Origin: UBA1479 sp040216635
Lineage (GTDB): Bacteria > Pseudomonadota > Alphaproteobacteria > Rhodospirillales > Casp-alpha2
Length of the DNA: 64,000 nucleotides
Assembly: GCA_040216635.1 (NCBI GenBank)
Contig: JAVJOU010000030.1
Span: forward strand, 62,001-126,000
Reading direction: 5' to 3'
In this document: in pieces, positions 1 to 9,319 of the stretch
Layout: each line of letters begins with the position of its first letter
Position numbering within the stretch: the first letter of the stretch is position 1
Made by a program: the position numbers and the translations under genes
Notes under the pieces: model-generated
What the model was told of the DNA's origin: nothing
The model's input: the letters and a program-made list of their open reading frames with translations, nothing else
Databases searched by the model: none

Positions 1-72
1 ATTGACCGTGGACATCACCGGACGGGCCGTCTCTCCCCAGGGGCCGCCCTTGGTGCCGCAGAACCGGACCAT
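1..72 (-). CDS. possible N-terminus of a metallo-beta-lactamase-fold hydrolase (partial)
   Basis: The minus strand is open from an ATG at 72 to the window edge and reads MVRFCGTKGGPWGETARP and six more residues. A start of the type VxFxGTxGGP resembles the first beta strand and loop of metallo-beta-lactamase-fold hydrolases, but no metal-binding HxHxDH motif lies inside the window. No convincing ribosome binding site precedes the ATG. It would be codirectional with acnA and downstream of the acnA terminator. Only 24 codons are visible, so this is a weak call and may not be a gene. Confidence 0.25.
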   Translation of the reverse strand, partial: MVRFCGTKGGPWGETARPVMSTVN

Positions 73-162
73 AGTCCCGGCCTGTGAATGGATGATGACA
101 GGGCTGTGAATCTCCGGCGTTAATTTCCGCTTCTCTCTAATACCTTTATGAATGCGCGCATG

Positions 163-190
163 AAAAAAAACCGGCCCCCGAAGGGACCGG
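163..190 (-). terminator. intrinsic terminator of acnA
   Basis: Read on the minus strand, an 8-bp stem (CCGGTCCC with GGGGCCGG, one G-U pair) closes a TTCG tetraloop and is followed by eight T residues. It lies 35 bases past the acnA stop codon. Confidence 0.88.
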
Positions 191-225
191 CCTTGATCGT
201 TTCACTGTCCGGTGCCCGGCGGCTT

Positions 226-2913
226 TTAAGCAGCCAGACGCTTGAGGACGAATTGCAGGATGCCGCCGGCGAGAAAGTAATCGACTTCGTCCAAGGTATC
301 GATGCGGCACAGCACCGGGACCTCTTCGGTCGCGCCGTCCTTGCGGTGGATTTTGAGCGCCAGGGTCATGCGCGGCGTGATGCCGCCCGCCAGACCCGTG
401 ACGTCATAGGTTTCCGTGCCGTCCAGTTTCAGCGTCTGGCGCGTCACGCCCGACGGGAATTGCAGCGGCAAAACGCCCATGCCGACCAGGTTGGAGCGGT
501 GAATGCGTTCAAAGCTTTCGACGATCACCGCCTTGATGCCCAGCAGGCGCGTGCCCTTGGCGGCCCAGTCACGGCTGGACCCCGTGCCGTATTCGGCGCC
601 GCCGATCACGACCAGGGGAATGCCCTGGGCCTTGTAGCCCATGGCGGCTTCGTAGATCGTCGTCTGTTCGCCGGTCGGCTGCAGGATGGTGACGCCCCCT
701 TCCGTACCCGGCGCCATTTCGTTCTTGATGCGGATATTGGCAAAGGTGCCGCGCATCATGACTTCGTGGTTGCCGCGCCTGGAGCCGTAGGAGTTGAAGT
801 CCATCGGGCGCACCTGATGTTCCATCAGATAGGTCCCGGCGGGGCTGTCTTCCTTGATGTTGCCGGCGGGCGAGATGTGGTCTGTGGTCACCGACTGGCC
901 CAAAAGCGCGATCGGGCGGGCACCGATGATGTCCTCGGCCTTACCTTCGTCGTCGATGGATATGTCCTCGAAGAACGGCGGATGCTGGACATAGGTGGAT
1001 CCCGCGTTCCAATTGTAGGTCAGGGACTTGGTGGTCTTGATCGCCTGCCAGTTTTCGTCGCCGTCCAGCACGTTGGCATAACGGGCGCGGAACATTTCCG
1101 GCGTGACGCAGGCGTCCATGACCTTCTTGACCTCGGCGTTCGACGGCCAGATGTCCTTCATATAGACGTCCTTGCCGTCACGGTCCTGGCCGATCGGGTC
1201 CTTCAGCAGGTCAATGTTGATGTTGCCCGCAATCGCATAGGCGACGACCAGCGGCGGCGAAGCCAGATAATTGGCCCGGGTCAAGGGATGCACGCGGCCT
1301 TCGAAGTTGCGGTTGCCGGACAGCACGGCGGCGACGCAGAGGTTCTGTTCCTCTATCACCTCGTGGATGTCTTCCGGCAGGGGGCCGGAGTTGCCGATGC
1401 AGCTGCCGCAGCCGTAACCGACCAGGTTGTAGCCGATGGCGTCCAGGTGTTCAGTCAAACCGGCGGAGTCTAGATAATCGGTGACGACTTGGCTGCCCGG
1501 GGCAAGCGACGTCTTGACCCAGGGCTTTTTGGTCAGACCGCGTTCGTTGGCCGCCTTGGCGACCAGACCGGCGGCGACCAGCACCGCCGGGTTGGAGGTG
1601 TTGGTGCAACTGGTGATGGCGGCGATCACGACGGCACCGTCGGACAGCTTGAAATCGCAACCGGGAACGTCGACGGTCTTCTGCGTGTCCCGACCGGCGG
1701 AGATTTCCTTGAAGTTGTCTTTGAAGGACGACGCGGCGTCCGTCAACTTGATGCGGTCCTGGGGACGCTTGGGGCCGGCCAGGGACGGCACCACGGTGCC
1801 GATGTCCAGTTCCAGGCTGTCCGTGTAGACAGGATCGGGGGTGGAATTGTCGCGCCACATACCCTGGGCCTTGGCATAGGCTTCGACCAAAGCGACGCGA
1901 TCTGCGTCGCGGCCGGTGAAGATCAGGTAATCGAGCGTTGCCTGGGTAACCGGGAAGAAGCCGCAGGTCGCACCGTATTCCGGGGCCATGTTGGCGATGG
2001 TCGCCTGGTCGGCCAGGGACAGATGGTCCAGGCCGTCACCGTAGAATTCGACAAATTTGCCGACCACGCCCTTCTTGCGCAGCATTTCCGTGACGGTCAG
2101 CACAAGGTCCGTGGCAGTCATGCCTTCGGCCAGCGCCCCGGTCAGCTTGAAGCCGACGACTTCGGGGATCAGCATGGACACGGGCTGACCCAGCATCACG
2201 GCTTCGGCTTCGATGCCGCCGACACCCCAACCCAGAACCGACAGGCCGTTGACCATGGTGGTGTGACTGTCCGTGCCGACACAGGTATCGGGATAGGCGA
2301 CCTGCTTGCCGTCGACCTCGGTCGTCCAAACGACCTGGGCCAGGTATTCCAGGTTGACCTGGTGGCAGATGCCCGTGCCCGGCGGCACGACGCGGAAATT
2401 ATCGAAGGCGCCCTGGCCCCATTTCAGGAATTCATAGCGTTCCTGGTTGCGTTCGAACTCCAGATCCACGTTTTCCTTGAACGCGGTCGCGGTGCCGAAA
2501 CTGTCGATCATCAGCGAGTGGTCGATCACCAGATCGACGGGGGAAAGCGGGTTGATCTTGGACGGATCACCGCCCAGCGTGTTCATGGCGTCGCGCATGG
2601 AGGCCAGATCGACCACGGCGGGGACACCGGTGAAGTCCTGCATCAGCACACGGGCCGGACCATAGGCGATTTCATGATCGGACGTGCGGGTGTCGAGCCA
2701 TTTGGCCACGGCTTTCACGTCATCCACGGTCACCGTGCGGCCGTCTTCGCGGCGCAGCAGGTTTTCCAGCAGAACTTTCAGCGAAAAGGGCAGCCGTCCG
2801 ACGGCGCCGATCCCGGCGGCCTCGGCCGCCTCGAGCGAGTAATAATCGTATTCCTTGCCCCCGACGTTGAGGGTGCGGCGTGTTTTAAGGGTATCTTGGC
2901 CGGTGATGGACAT
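226..2913 (-). CDS. acnA: aconitate hydratase A (AcnA)
   Basis: Monomeric [4Fe-4S] dehydratase of the TCA cycle that interconverts citrate and isocitrate in the cytoplasm. The 895-residue product has the usual AcnA/IRP length and order: N-terminal aconitase domains with DTCVGTDSHTTMVNGLSVLG, the cluster region SCTNTSNPAVLVAAGL plus a later GYGCGSCIGNSGPL that together supply the three cysteine ligands, and a C-terminal swivel domain with GAEYGTGSSRDWAAKG. I start at the ATG at 2913 (MSITGQDTLKTRRT) because a GGAGGT site sits 7 bases upstream; an in-frame ATG 14 codons earlier has no such site. It is divergent from acnB and ends in its own terminator. Confidence 0.97.
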   Translation of the reverse strand: MSITGQDTLKTRRTLNVGGKEYDYYSLEAAEAAGIGAVGRLPFSLKVLLENLLRREDGRTVTVDDVKAVAKWLDTRTSDHEIAYGPARVLMQDFTGVPAVVDLASMRDAMNTLGGDPSKINPLSPVDLVIDHSLMIDSFGTATAFKENVDLEFERNQERYEFLKWGQGAFDNFRVVPPGTGICHQVNLEYLAQVVWTTEVDGKQVAYPDTCVGTDSHTTMVNGLSVLGWGVGGIEAEAVMLGQPVSMLIPEVVGFKLTGALAEGMTATDLVLTVTEMLRKKGVVGKFVEFYGDGLDHLSLADQATIANMAPEYGATCGFFPVTQATLDYLIFTGRDADRVALVEAYAKAQGMWRDNSTPDPVYTDSLELDIGTVVPSLAGPKRPQDRIKLTDAASSFKDNFKEISAGRDTQKTVDVPGCDFKLSDGAVVIAAITSCTNTSNPAVLVAAGLVAKAANERGLTKKPWVKTSLAPGSQVVTDYLDSAGLTEHLDAIGYNLVGYGCGSCIGNSGPLPEDIHEVIEEQNLCVAAVLSGNRNFEGRVHPLTRANYLASPPLVVAYAIAGNINIDLLKDPIGQDRDGKDVYMKDIWPSNAEVKKVMDACVTPEMFRARYANVLDGDENWQAIKTTKSLTYNWNAGSTYVQHPPFFEDISIDDEGKAEDIIGARPIALLGQSVTTDHISPAGNIKEDSPAGTYLMEHQVRPMDFNSYGSRRGNHEVMMRGTFANIRIKNEMAPGTEGGVTILQPTGEQTTIYEAAMGYKAQGIPLVVIGGAEYGTGSSRDWAAKGTRLLGIKAVIVESFERIHRSNLVGMGVLPLQFPSGVTRQTLKLDGTETYDVTGLAGGITPRMTLALKIHRKDGATEEVPVLCRIDTLDEVDYFLAGGILQFVLKRLAA

Positions 2914-3287
2914 ATGGGAGACCTCCGCTTGGCGCTCGCGCATGGTTCTGCGCATGCTGGACTCAGCACTAATCCCCCTTCTGTCTATAGCTACGGTGCG
3001 CCATCGGCCAGGTCAACCAGGAAGGGGAGCAATTTTTCATACCCACGCAGCAGCCAAAGGGTAACATGACGTCAACCGGGGGCCTCACACAGGCATGCCC
3101 CCGAGGCGGCTGCTTATACGGAATGAAATTCCACTAAACCCTAACATATCAAGCGATTAGATTCACCTTGCAAGCCGAACTAGGCTAAACTAAACCATCG
3201 CTAAATTATCTCGGGCGCCTTTTTGGCGAGATCGTCCACTCGATCCGCCGTAGATTTGTCGAGAACACCCAGCATCGCGGAGCAATC
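2914..3287. promoter_or_regulatory. divergent acnA/acnB control region
   Basis: This 374-base gap must hold both aconitase promoters. An inverted repeat GGGGGC/GCCCCC with a 13-base spacer lies at 3078-3102. For acnB, TTGCAA at 3168-3173 followed after 17 bases by TAAACC is a possible sigma70-type promoter, in a locally AT-rich patch. No gene is visible. The promoter assignment is a guess from spacing. Confidence 0.4.
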
Positions 3288-6053
3288 ATGAGCTTGTACA
3301 CGGATTATTTGGCCGAAATCGAAGAACGTAAAAAGCAGGATTTGCATCCGAAACCGATTGAAGACGGCGCGCTTGTCGAAGAACTGATCGCACAGATCAA
3401 AGACACCGGGAATGGACACCGGGAAGACTCGTTACAGTTCTTTATCTACAACGTCATTCCGGGCACGACCAGCGCCGCCGGCGTCAAAGCGGCGTTCCTG
3501 AAAGAGATCATTCTCGGCCAGACCGTCGTCAAGGAGATCACGCGGGAATTCGCGTTCGAACTCCTGTCGCACATGAAGGGCGGACCGTCGGTCGAGATGC
3601 TGCTTGATCTGGCGCTGGGCGACGATGCCGACATCGCCAAGGCGGCAGCCGAAGTTCTGAAAACGCAGGTCTTCCTATATGACGCGGATACGGACCGGCT
3701 GCAGGCGGCCTACAAGGCCGGAAACCCGGTTGCCAAGGATATCCTGCAAAGTTACGCCGATGCCGAGTTCTTCACCAAGTTGCCGGAGATCGAGGAAAAG
3801 ATCGACGTCGTGACCTACGTCGCGGCGGAAGGCGATATCTCCACCGACCTGATGTCTCCGGGCGCCGAGGCGCATTCCCGCGCCGATCGGGAACTGCACG
3901 GCAAAAGCTTTATTTCGGAAAAAGCCCAGAAAGAGATTCAGGCACTGAAGCTTCAGCACCCCGGGAAGCGCCTGATGATGATCGCCGAAAAAGGCACCAT
4001 GGGTGTCGGCTCGTCGCGCATGTCCGGGATCAACAACGTGGCGCTTTGGATGGGTGAACAGGCCAGCCCCTATGTGCCGTTCGTCAACATTGCGCCGATC
4101 GTCGCCGGTACCAACGGTATTTCGCCGATTTTCCAGACCACGGTGGGCGTCACCGGCGGCATCGGCGTGGACCTTAAGAACTGGGTCAAGAAAGTAGACT
4201 CGGAAGGCAAGGCGATCATCAACAATGACGGCAGCCCGGTGCTGGAGGAAAAATACTCCGTTGCCACGGGCACGACCCTGACCATCGACACCAAAGCCAA
4301 GAAGCTCCTGAATGAAGACGGTACGGAAGAACTGGCCGACGTTTCGGCGGCCTTCTCGCCGCAATCGGTCGAATTCATGAAGGCCGGCGGTTCTTATGCC
4401 ATCGACTTCGGCAAGAAACTGCAGATCTTCGCCGCCGAAACCCTGGGCGTGGAACCGAAACCGGTCTTCGCGCCCGCCAAGGTGGTTTCCCATCCGGGCC
4501 AGGGCCTGACGGCAGTCGAAAAAATCTTCAACAACAATGCCGTGGGCGTTCCCGAAGGCACTGTTCTGCACGCCGGATCCGACGCCATGGTGAAGGTCAA
4601 CATCGTCGGCTCCCAAGACACGACCGGCCCGATGACCGTCCAGGAACTGGAGGCCATGGCCGCGACCGTGATTTCCCCGGTTCTGGACGGCGCCTACCAA
4701 TCCGGCTGTCACACGGCCTCCGTGTGGGACAGTAAGGCACAGGCCAATACGCCCAAGCTCATGGCCTTCATGAATAAGTTCGGGCTGGTCACCGGCCGCG
4801 ACCCGAAGGGCGTCTATCCGCCCATGACGGACGTCATCCATAAGGTCTTGAACGACATCACCATCGATGACCGGGCGATCATCATCGGCGGCGATTCGCA
4901 CACCCGGATGTCCAAAGGCGTCGCCTTCGGGGCTGATTCGGGGACCGTTGCGCTGGCGCTGGCCTTGGGCATGGCGAACATCACCGTCCCTGAGTCCGTT
5001 AAAGTGACCTTCAAAGGCAAGATGGCCGACCATATGGACTTCCGTGACGTGGTCCATGCGACCCAGGCCCAGATGCTGGCCCAGTATGACGGAGAAAACG
5101 TTTTCCAGGGCCGCATCATCGAAGTGCACATCGGCACGTTGCTGGCGGACCAGGCCTTCACCTTCACCGACTGGACCGCCGAGATGAAGGCCAAGGCATC
5201 GATCTGTATTTCCAATGATGAAACCCTGATCGAGTCCCTGGAAATCGCCAAGTCCCGCATCCGGATCATGATCGACAAGGGCATGGAAATTCCGTCAGGA
5301 ATGCTTCAGGGGCTGATCGACAAAGCGGACGAGCGTATTGCGCAGATCAAATCCGGCGAGCAACCGGCGCTGAAGCCGGATGACAATGCGAAATATTTCG
5401 CGGAAGTCGTCGTCGATCTCGACCAGATCAACGAGCCGATGATCGCCGACCCCGACGTCGACAACATCGATGTGGCGAAACGCTATACGCACGACACCAT
5501 CCGCCCGATTTCCTATTACGGCGGCAGCAAGAAAGTCGATTTGGGCTTCGTCGGCTCCTGCATGGTGCACAAGGGTGACTTGAGCATCGTCGCGCAAATG
5601 TTCCGCAACCTGGAAAAGGCCAACGGCAAGATCGAATTCAATGCGCCTTTGGTCGTCGCACCGCCGACCTACAACATCGTCGACGAGTTGAAGGCCGAAG
5701 GCGACTGGGAAATCCTGCAGAAATACGCCGGGTTCGAATTCGACGACACCTCGCCCAAGACCGAGGCACGCACATCTTACGAAAACACCCTCTATCTGGA
5801 GCGTCCCGGCTGCAACCTTTGCATGGGCAACCAGGAAAAAGCGGAAAAGGGCGATACGGTCATGGCGACGTCGACCCGTTTGTTCCAGGGCCGGGTTGTG
5901 GCGGATTCCAATGAAAAGAAAGGCGAATCGCTGCTGGCGTCGACACCGGTCGTGGTGCTGTCGACGATCCTCGGCCGGACACCAAACGTTGACGAATACA
6001 AGTCCGCCGTGGACGGCATCAACCTGACCAAATTCGCACCGCCACGTGTGTAA
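3288..6053 (+). CDS. acnB: bifunctional aconitase B / 2-methylisocitrate dehydratase, long form
   Basis: Second aconitase, of the AcnB architecture, in which the HEAT-like and swivel domains precede the catalytic domains. The product has 921 residues, longer than the E. coli enzyme (865). Visible AcnB marks are VGSQDTTGPMT, IGGDSHTR, SCMVHKGD and the cluster motif GCNLCMGNQ near the C-terminus. The ATG at 3288 follows GGAG at 3279. The N-terminus (YTDYLAEIEERKKQDLHPKP) and the extra length recall, from memory, the AcnB type of Bacteroidetes, so transfer is possible. Members of this family often also act in the methylcitrate cycle of propionate oxidation; no prp genes are nearby. Confidence 0.95.
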   Translation: MSLYTDYLAEIEERKKQDLHPKPIEDGALVEELIAQIKDTGNGHREDSLQFFIYNVIPGTTSAAGVKAAFLKEIILGQTVVKEITREFAFELLSHMKGGPSVEMLLDLALGDDADIAKAAAEVLKTQVFLYDADTDRLQAAYKAGNPVAKDILQSYADAEFFTKLPEIEEKIDVVTYVAAEGDISTDLMSPGAEAHSRADRELHGKSFISEKAQKEIQALKLQHPGKRLMMIAEKGTMGVGSSRMSGINNVALWMGEQASPYVPFVNIAPIVAGTNGISPIFQTTVGVTGGIGVDLKNWVKKVDSEGKAIINNDGSPVLEEKYSVATGTTLTIDTKAKKLLNEDGTEELADVSAAFSPQSVEFMKAGGSYAIDFGKKLQIFAAETLGVEPKPVFAPAKVVSHPGQGLTAVEKIFNNNAVGVPEGTVLHAGSDAMVKVNIVGSQDTTGPMTVQELEAMAATVISPVLDGAYQSGCHTASVWDSKAQANTPKLMAFMNKFGLVTGRDPKGVYPPMTDVIHKVLNDITIDDRAIIIGGDSHTRMSKGVAFGADSGTVALALALGMANITVPESVKVTFKGKMADHMDFRDVVHATQAQMLAQYDGENVFQGRIIEVHIGTLLADQAFTFTDWTAEMKAKASICISNDETLIESLEIAKSRIRIMIDKGMEIPSGMLQGLIDKADERIAQIKSGEQPALKPDDNAKYFAEVVVDLDQINEPMIADPDVDNIDVAKRYTHDTIRPISYYGGSKKVDLGFVGSCMVHKGDLSIVAQMFRNLEKANGKIEFNAPLVVAPPTYNIVDELKAEGDWEILQKYAGFEFDDTSPKTEARTSYENTLYLERPGCNLCMGNQEKAEKGDTVMATSTRLFQGRVVADSNEKKGESLLASTPVVVLSTILGRTPNVDEYKSAVDGINLTKFAPPRV

Positions 6054-6111
6054 GTGCGGACCAGCTTCGCTGCATCGTTATTGACCGAGGATTAAGACGG
6101 GGGATTATGCC

Positions 6112-6152
6112 CCGGTGAGATGCGTCGACTTTCTGAAACGCGTCTCACCCGG
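6112..6152 (+). other. long hairpin in the acnB 3' region
   Basis: CGGTGAGATGCGT (from 6113) pairs with ACGCGTCTCACC (6138-6149) with one G-T wobble, around a 12-base loop, 60 bases after the acnB stop. No T-run follows, so it is more likely a 3' stabilising or processing structure than a terminator. Confidence 0.5.
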
Positions 6153-6205
6153 CGCCTCCTAAATTCGGCCTAAATTCCATATCGGCGCCTGCGCACAAGG
6201 CGTAG

Positions 6206-6253
6206 AGGCACCGCAAGCCCCTTCATGTGCATCGCGATGCGGTGCCTTTTGTT
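6206..6253 (+). terminator. probable terminator downstream of acnB
   Basis: A perfect 10-bp stem, AGGCACCGCA at 6206-6215 and TGCGGTGCCT at 6238-6247, is followed by TTTTGTT. The 22-base loop contains the palindrome GCATCGCGATGC overlapping the 3' arm, so an alternative hairpin is possible. The rest of the 441-base gap (6054-6494) shows no gene. Confidence 0.6.
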
Positions 6254-6494
6254 CGGTCAATTTTCTTCGCCGTTTCGACTGGCGGAACGTCACCGGCCGC
6301 GAACCCCCAAGTTTTCGTAGCGTCAACCCGATTTCCTCACGCAGGCGTGTATCCCTGCGGGATATTTCGGCTTGCGTCTTGCGGTTCAATCTGCATGTTA
6401 TTTTATCTCAACGCCCTTCAAGAGGCGCTAAACTCAAGAAAAATCCTAAAGCACGACAAATTAAGAAGGCTGAGGATTCACCAGGGAGACATTC

Positions 6495-8456
6495 ATGTCC
6501 GGCGATCATGCGGCGGGCCAAGACACTTTTCCGAAACTGTTGGCCGCGAACGCGCGCATCCGGGGGGGCAAACCGGCTAGCCGCGAAAAAGATTACGGTA
6601 TCTGGCAGACCTGGACCTGGTCCGAGGTCGCGGAGGAAGTTCGTGCCCTGGCCTGCGGGCTGGCGGCATTGGGTTTCCAACGCGGAGACCGCCTTGCCAT
6701 CATCGGCGACAACCGCCCGCACCTGTATTGGGCCATGCCGGCGGCGCAGGCCGTGGGCGGCGTACCGGTGCCCATGTATCAGGACAGCGTCGCCGAAGAG
6801 ATGCAGTACGTTCTGGAGCATGCGGAATGCCGGTTCGCGATTGCCGAAAACCAGGAGCAGGTCGATAAGCTGCTGGAAATCAAGGACCGCCTGCCCAAAC
6901 TGGAAACGATCATCTATCACTTCCCGCGCGGCATGCGCAGCTACACCCAGGATTTCCTGCATCTTTACGCCGACGTTCAGGACAAGGGCCGCGCACACGA
7001 CACGGCCAATCCGGGGTTTTATGACGCCCAGGTCGACATGGGCACGGGCGGCGACCTAGCCATCATGGTCTATACCTCGGGCACCACGGGACGGCCCAAG
7101 GGCGTCATGCTGTCCGCCGACAACCTGATACAGACCGCGCGCAACGCCGCCGAATGGGAAGGGCTGACCGACGACGACGAAATGCTCGCCTATCTGCCCA
7201 TGGCCTGGGTCGGCGATCACATCTTTTCCGTCGGACAGGCCTTTACCACCGGGTTCTGCGTGTCCTGCCCGGAAAGTGCCGAAACCGTGCTGGAAGACCT
7301 GCGCGAAATCGGGCCGACCTATTTCTTCGCGCCGCCGCGCATCTTCGAGAACATCCTGACCACGGTGATGATCCGGATCGAGGATGCGGCCCCCTGGAAG
7401 CAGCGCATGTTCCATAATTACATGGACCACGCTAACCGCGTCGGCCGCGACATCCTGGACGGCAAGCCGGTTCCTTTCATGGATCGCCTGAAATACCGGA
7501 TGGGGGAATTCCTGGTTTACGGCCCGTTGAAAAACGTGCTGGGCCTGACCCGCATGCGCCTGGGCTACACGGCGGGCGAGGCGATCGGCCCGGACATCTT
7601 CGATTTCTACCGCTCGCTCGGCCTGAACCTGAAACAGCTGTATGGCTCGACCGAAGCTTCGGTGTTCATCACCATTCAGCCCAACGGCGACATCCGGTCC
7701 GATTCGGTCGGCGTGCCCGCCCCCGGGGTCGATATCCGCATCGAGGACACGGGCGAGGTCATGTTCAAAAGTCCCGGCGTGTTCCAGGCCTATTACAAGA
7801 ACGACGACGCCACAGCTGAGACCAAAACACCGGACGGCTGGGTCCATACGGGTGATGCCGGTTTCCTGGACGCCGACGGGCACCTGAAGATCATCGATCG
7901 GGCCAAGGACGTGGGCAAGCTGACGGACGGCACCCTGTTCGCGCCCAAGTACCTGGAAAACAAGCTGAAGTTCTTCCCCTTCGTGTCGGAGGCCGTGACC
8001 TTCGGCGACGGGCGCGATTACGTCGCGGCGTTCATCAATATCGATCTGGAAGCGGTCGGCAACTGGGCCGAGCGCCGGGGCCTTGCCTATACGGGCTATA
8101 CGGATCTTGCCGGCCGGCCCGAAGTCATGGAGCTGATTTCCGACTGTGTCGACAAGGTCAATATGGACCTGGCCGAGGATGAAAAACTTGCGGGCTCGCA
8201 GATCAAGCGCTTCCTGGTCCTGCACAAGGAACTGGACGCCGATGACGGCGAATTGACACGCACGCGCAAGGTCCGCCGTTCCGTCGTCTCGGAACGGTAC
8301 GACGATCTGATCGCGGCCCTTTATTCCGACCGGGATCATTGCGAAGTCACCGCGACCGTGACCTTCGAAGACGGCCGCACCGATACCATTCATGCCGATC
8401 TGAAAATCCGCGATGCCAAGATTGTCCCGCCCGGCGCGGGACAGGCCGCGGCCTGA
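6495..8456 (+). CDS. AMP-forming long-chain/aromatic acyl-CoA synthetase
   Basis: Adenylate-forming ligase of the ANL superfamily that activates a carboxylic acid with ATP and loads it onto CoA. The 653-residue protein carries the phosphate-binding motif YTSGTTGRPKG (about 193-203), the YGSTEAS motif and the hinge region GWVHTGDAGFLDADGHLKIIDRAKD in two overlapping stretches. The C-terminus continues through a dehydrogenase-like long-chain form typical of ligases encoded with Liv-type transporters. The ATG at 6495 follows GGGAG. It heads a codirectional cluster with an ABC transporter and a PaaK-like ligase, so it probably activates the imported substrate. Substrate identity cannot be read from sequence. 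Confidence 0.88.
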   Translation: MSGDHAAGQDTFPKLLAANARIRGGKPASREKDYGIWQTWTWSEVAEEVRALACGLAALGFQRGDRLAIIGDNRPHLYWAMPAAQAVGGVPVPMYQDSVAEEMQYVLEHAECRFAIAENQEQVDKLLEIKDRLPKLETIIYHFPRGMRSYTQDFLHLYADVQDKGRAHDTANPGFYDAQVDMGTGGDLAIMVYTSGTTGRPKGVMLSADNLIQTARNAAEWEGLTDDDEMLAYLPMAWVGDHIFSVGQAFTTGFCVSCPESAETVLEDLREIGPTYFFAPPRIFENILTTVMIRIEDAAPWKQRMFHNYMDHANRVGRDILDGKPVPFMDRLKYRMGEFLVYGPLKNVLGLTRMRLGYTAGEAIGPDIFDFYRSLGLNLKQLYGSTEASVFITIQPNGDIRSDSVGVPAPGVDIRIEDTGEVMFKSPGVFQAYYKNDDATAETKTPDGWVHTGDAGFLDADGHLKIIDRAKDVGKLTDGTLFAPKYLENKLKFFPFVSEAVTFGDGRDYVAAFINIDLEAVGNWAERRGLAYTGYTDLAGRPEVMELISDCVDKVNMDLAEDEKLAGSQIKRFLVLHKELDADDGELTRTRKVRRSVVSERYDDLIAALYSDRDHCEVTATVTFEDGRTDTIHADLKIRDAKIVPPGAGQAAA

Positions 8457-8486
8457 CCGGCGGCGCGCAGGATGAAGGGGAGCACC

Positions 8487-9299
8487 ATGCCGGAAGGCAC
8501 CGCCCAGACAAATTCCGGACGCGTCATCGGCGACGTCATCATGAAGGTGGAAAACGTGTCGCTGTCGTTCGGCGGCGTGCGGGCACTCGACGACGTGTCG
8601 TTCGATGTGCGCGAGCATGAAATTCTCGCCATCATCGGCCCCAACGGGGCCGGCAAATCGTCCATGCTGAACTGCATCAACGGCTTCTATCACCCCCAGG
8701 AAGGCACCATCACCTACAAGGGAAAGCGCCGCGATACGGCCAAGACCTATGAAGCGGCCGAGGAAGGCATCGCGCGCACGTTCCAGAACATCGCCCTGTT
8801 CAAAGGCATGTCGACCCTGGACAACATCATGACCGGGCGCGGCCTGAAAATGAAACGTAACTTCCTGTGGCAAGCCCTCTATTACGGCCCGGCCTTGCGG
8901 GAAGAACTGGAACACCGCGCCAAGGCCGAAGAAGTCATCGACTTCCTGGAAATCGAAGCCATCCGCAAGACGCCCGTGGGGCGCCTGCCCTACGGCCTAC
9001 AAAAACGCGTCGAGTTGGGCCGCGCCCTGGCGGCCGAACCCGATCTGCTTTTGCTCGACGAGCCCATGGCCGGCATGAACCACGAGGAAAAAGAGGACAT
9101 GGTCCGCTACATCCTCGACGTGAATGACGAATACGGCACGACCATCGTCCTGATCGAACACGACATGAGCGTCGTGATGGATATTTCCGACCGCGTGGTG
9201 GTGCTGGACTACGGCAAGAAGCTGGCCGCCGGCACGCCGGACGAGGTCAAGGGCAACCAAGACGTTATCGACGCCTATCTCGGCGTGAGCCACGATTAG
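8487..9299 (+). CDS. branched-chain amino acid-type ABC transporter, ATP-binding protein (LivG-like)
   Basis: First of two ATPases of a Liv/HAAT-type importer, acting on the cytoplasmic face of the permeases. The 270-residue product has Walker A GPNGAGKS (about 51-58), a family-variant signature region YGLQKRVELGRAL and Walker B LLLLDEPMAGM, followed by an LivG-style H-loop EHDMSVVM. I choose the ATG at 8487 because AAGGGGAG lies just before it; an in-frame ATG at 8472 has no site. It lies 30 bases after the acyl-CoA synthetase and 20 before the first permease gene, so one transcript is likely. Confidence 0.92.
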   Translation: MPEGTAQTNSGRVIGDVIMKVENVSLSFGGVRALDDVSFDVREHEILAIIGPNGAGKSSMLNCINGFYHPQEGTITYKGKRRDTAKTYEAAEEGIARTFQNIALFKGMSTLDNIMTGRGLKMKRNFLWQALYYGPALREELEHRAKAEEVIDFLEIEAIRKTPVGRLPYGLQKRVELGRALAAEPDLLLLDEPMAGMNHEEKEDMVRYILDVNDEYGTTIVLIEHDMSVVMDISDRVVVLDYGKKLAAGTPDEVKGNQDVIDAYLGVSHD

Positions 9300-9319
9300 G
9301 CCCGGGGAGAACAACGCAC

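Noticed and set aside
148..1473. Long open frame on the plus strand opposite acnA
   Set aside because: It lies entirely within acnA on the other strand, has no family features and owes its length to GC-rich codon bias. Similar antisense frames at 1489-3069, 3675-5129, 7056-8915, 33436-34737 and elsewhere were dropped for the same reason.
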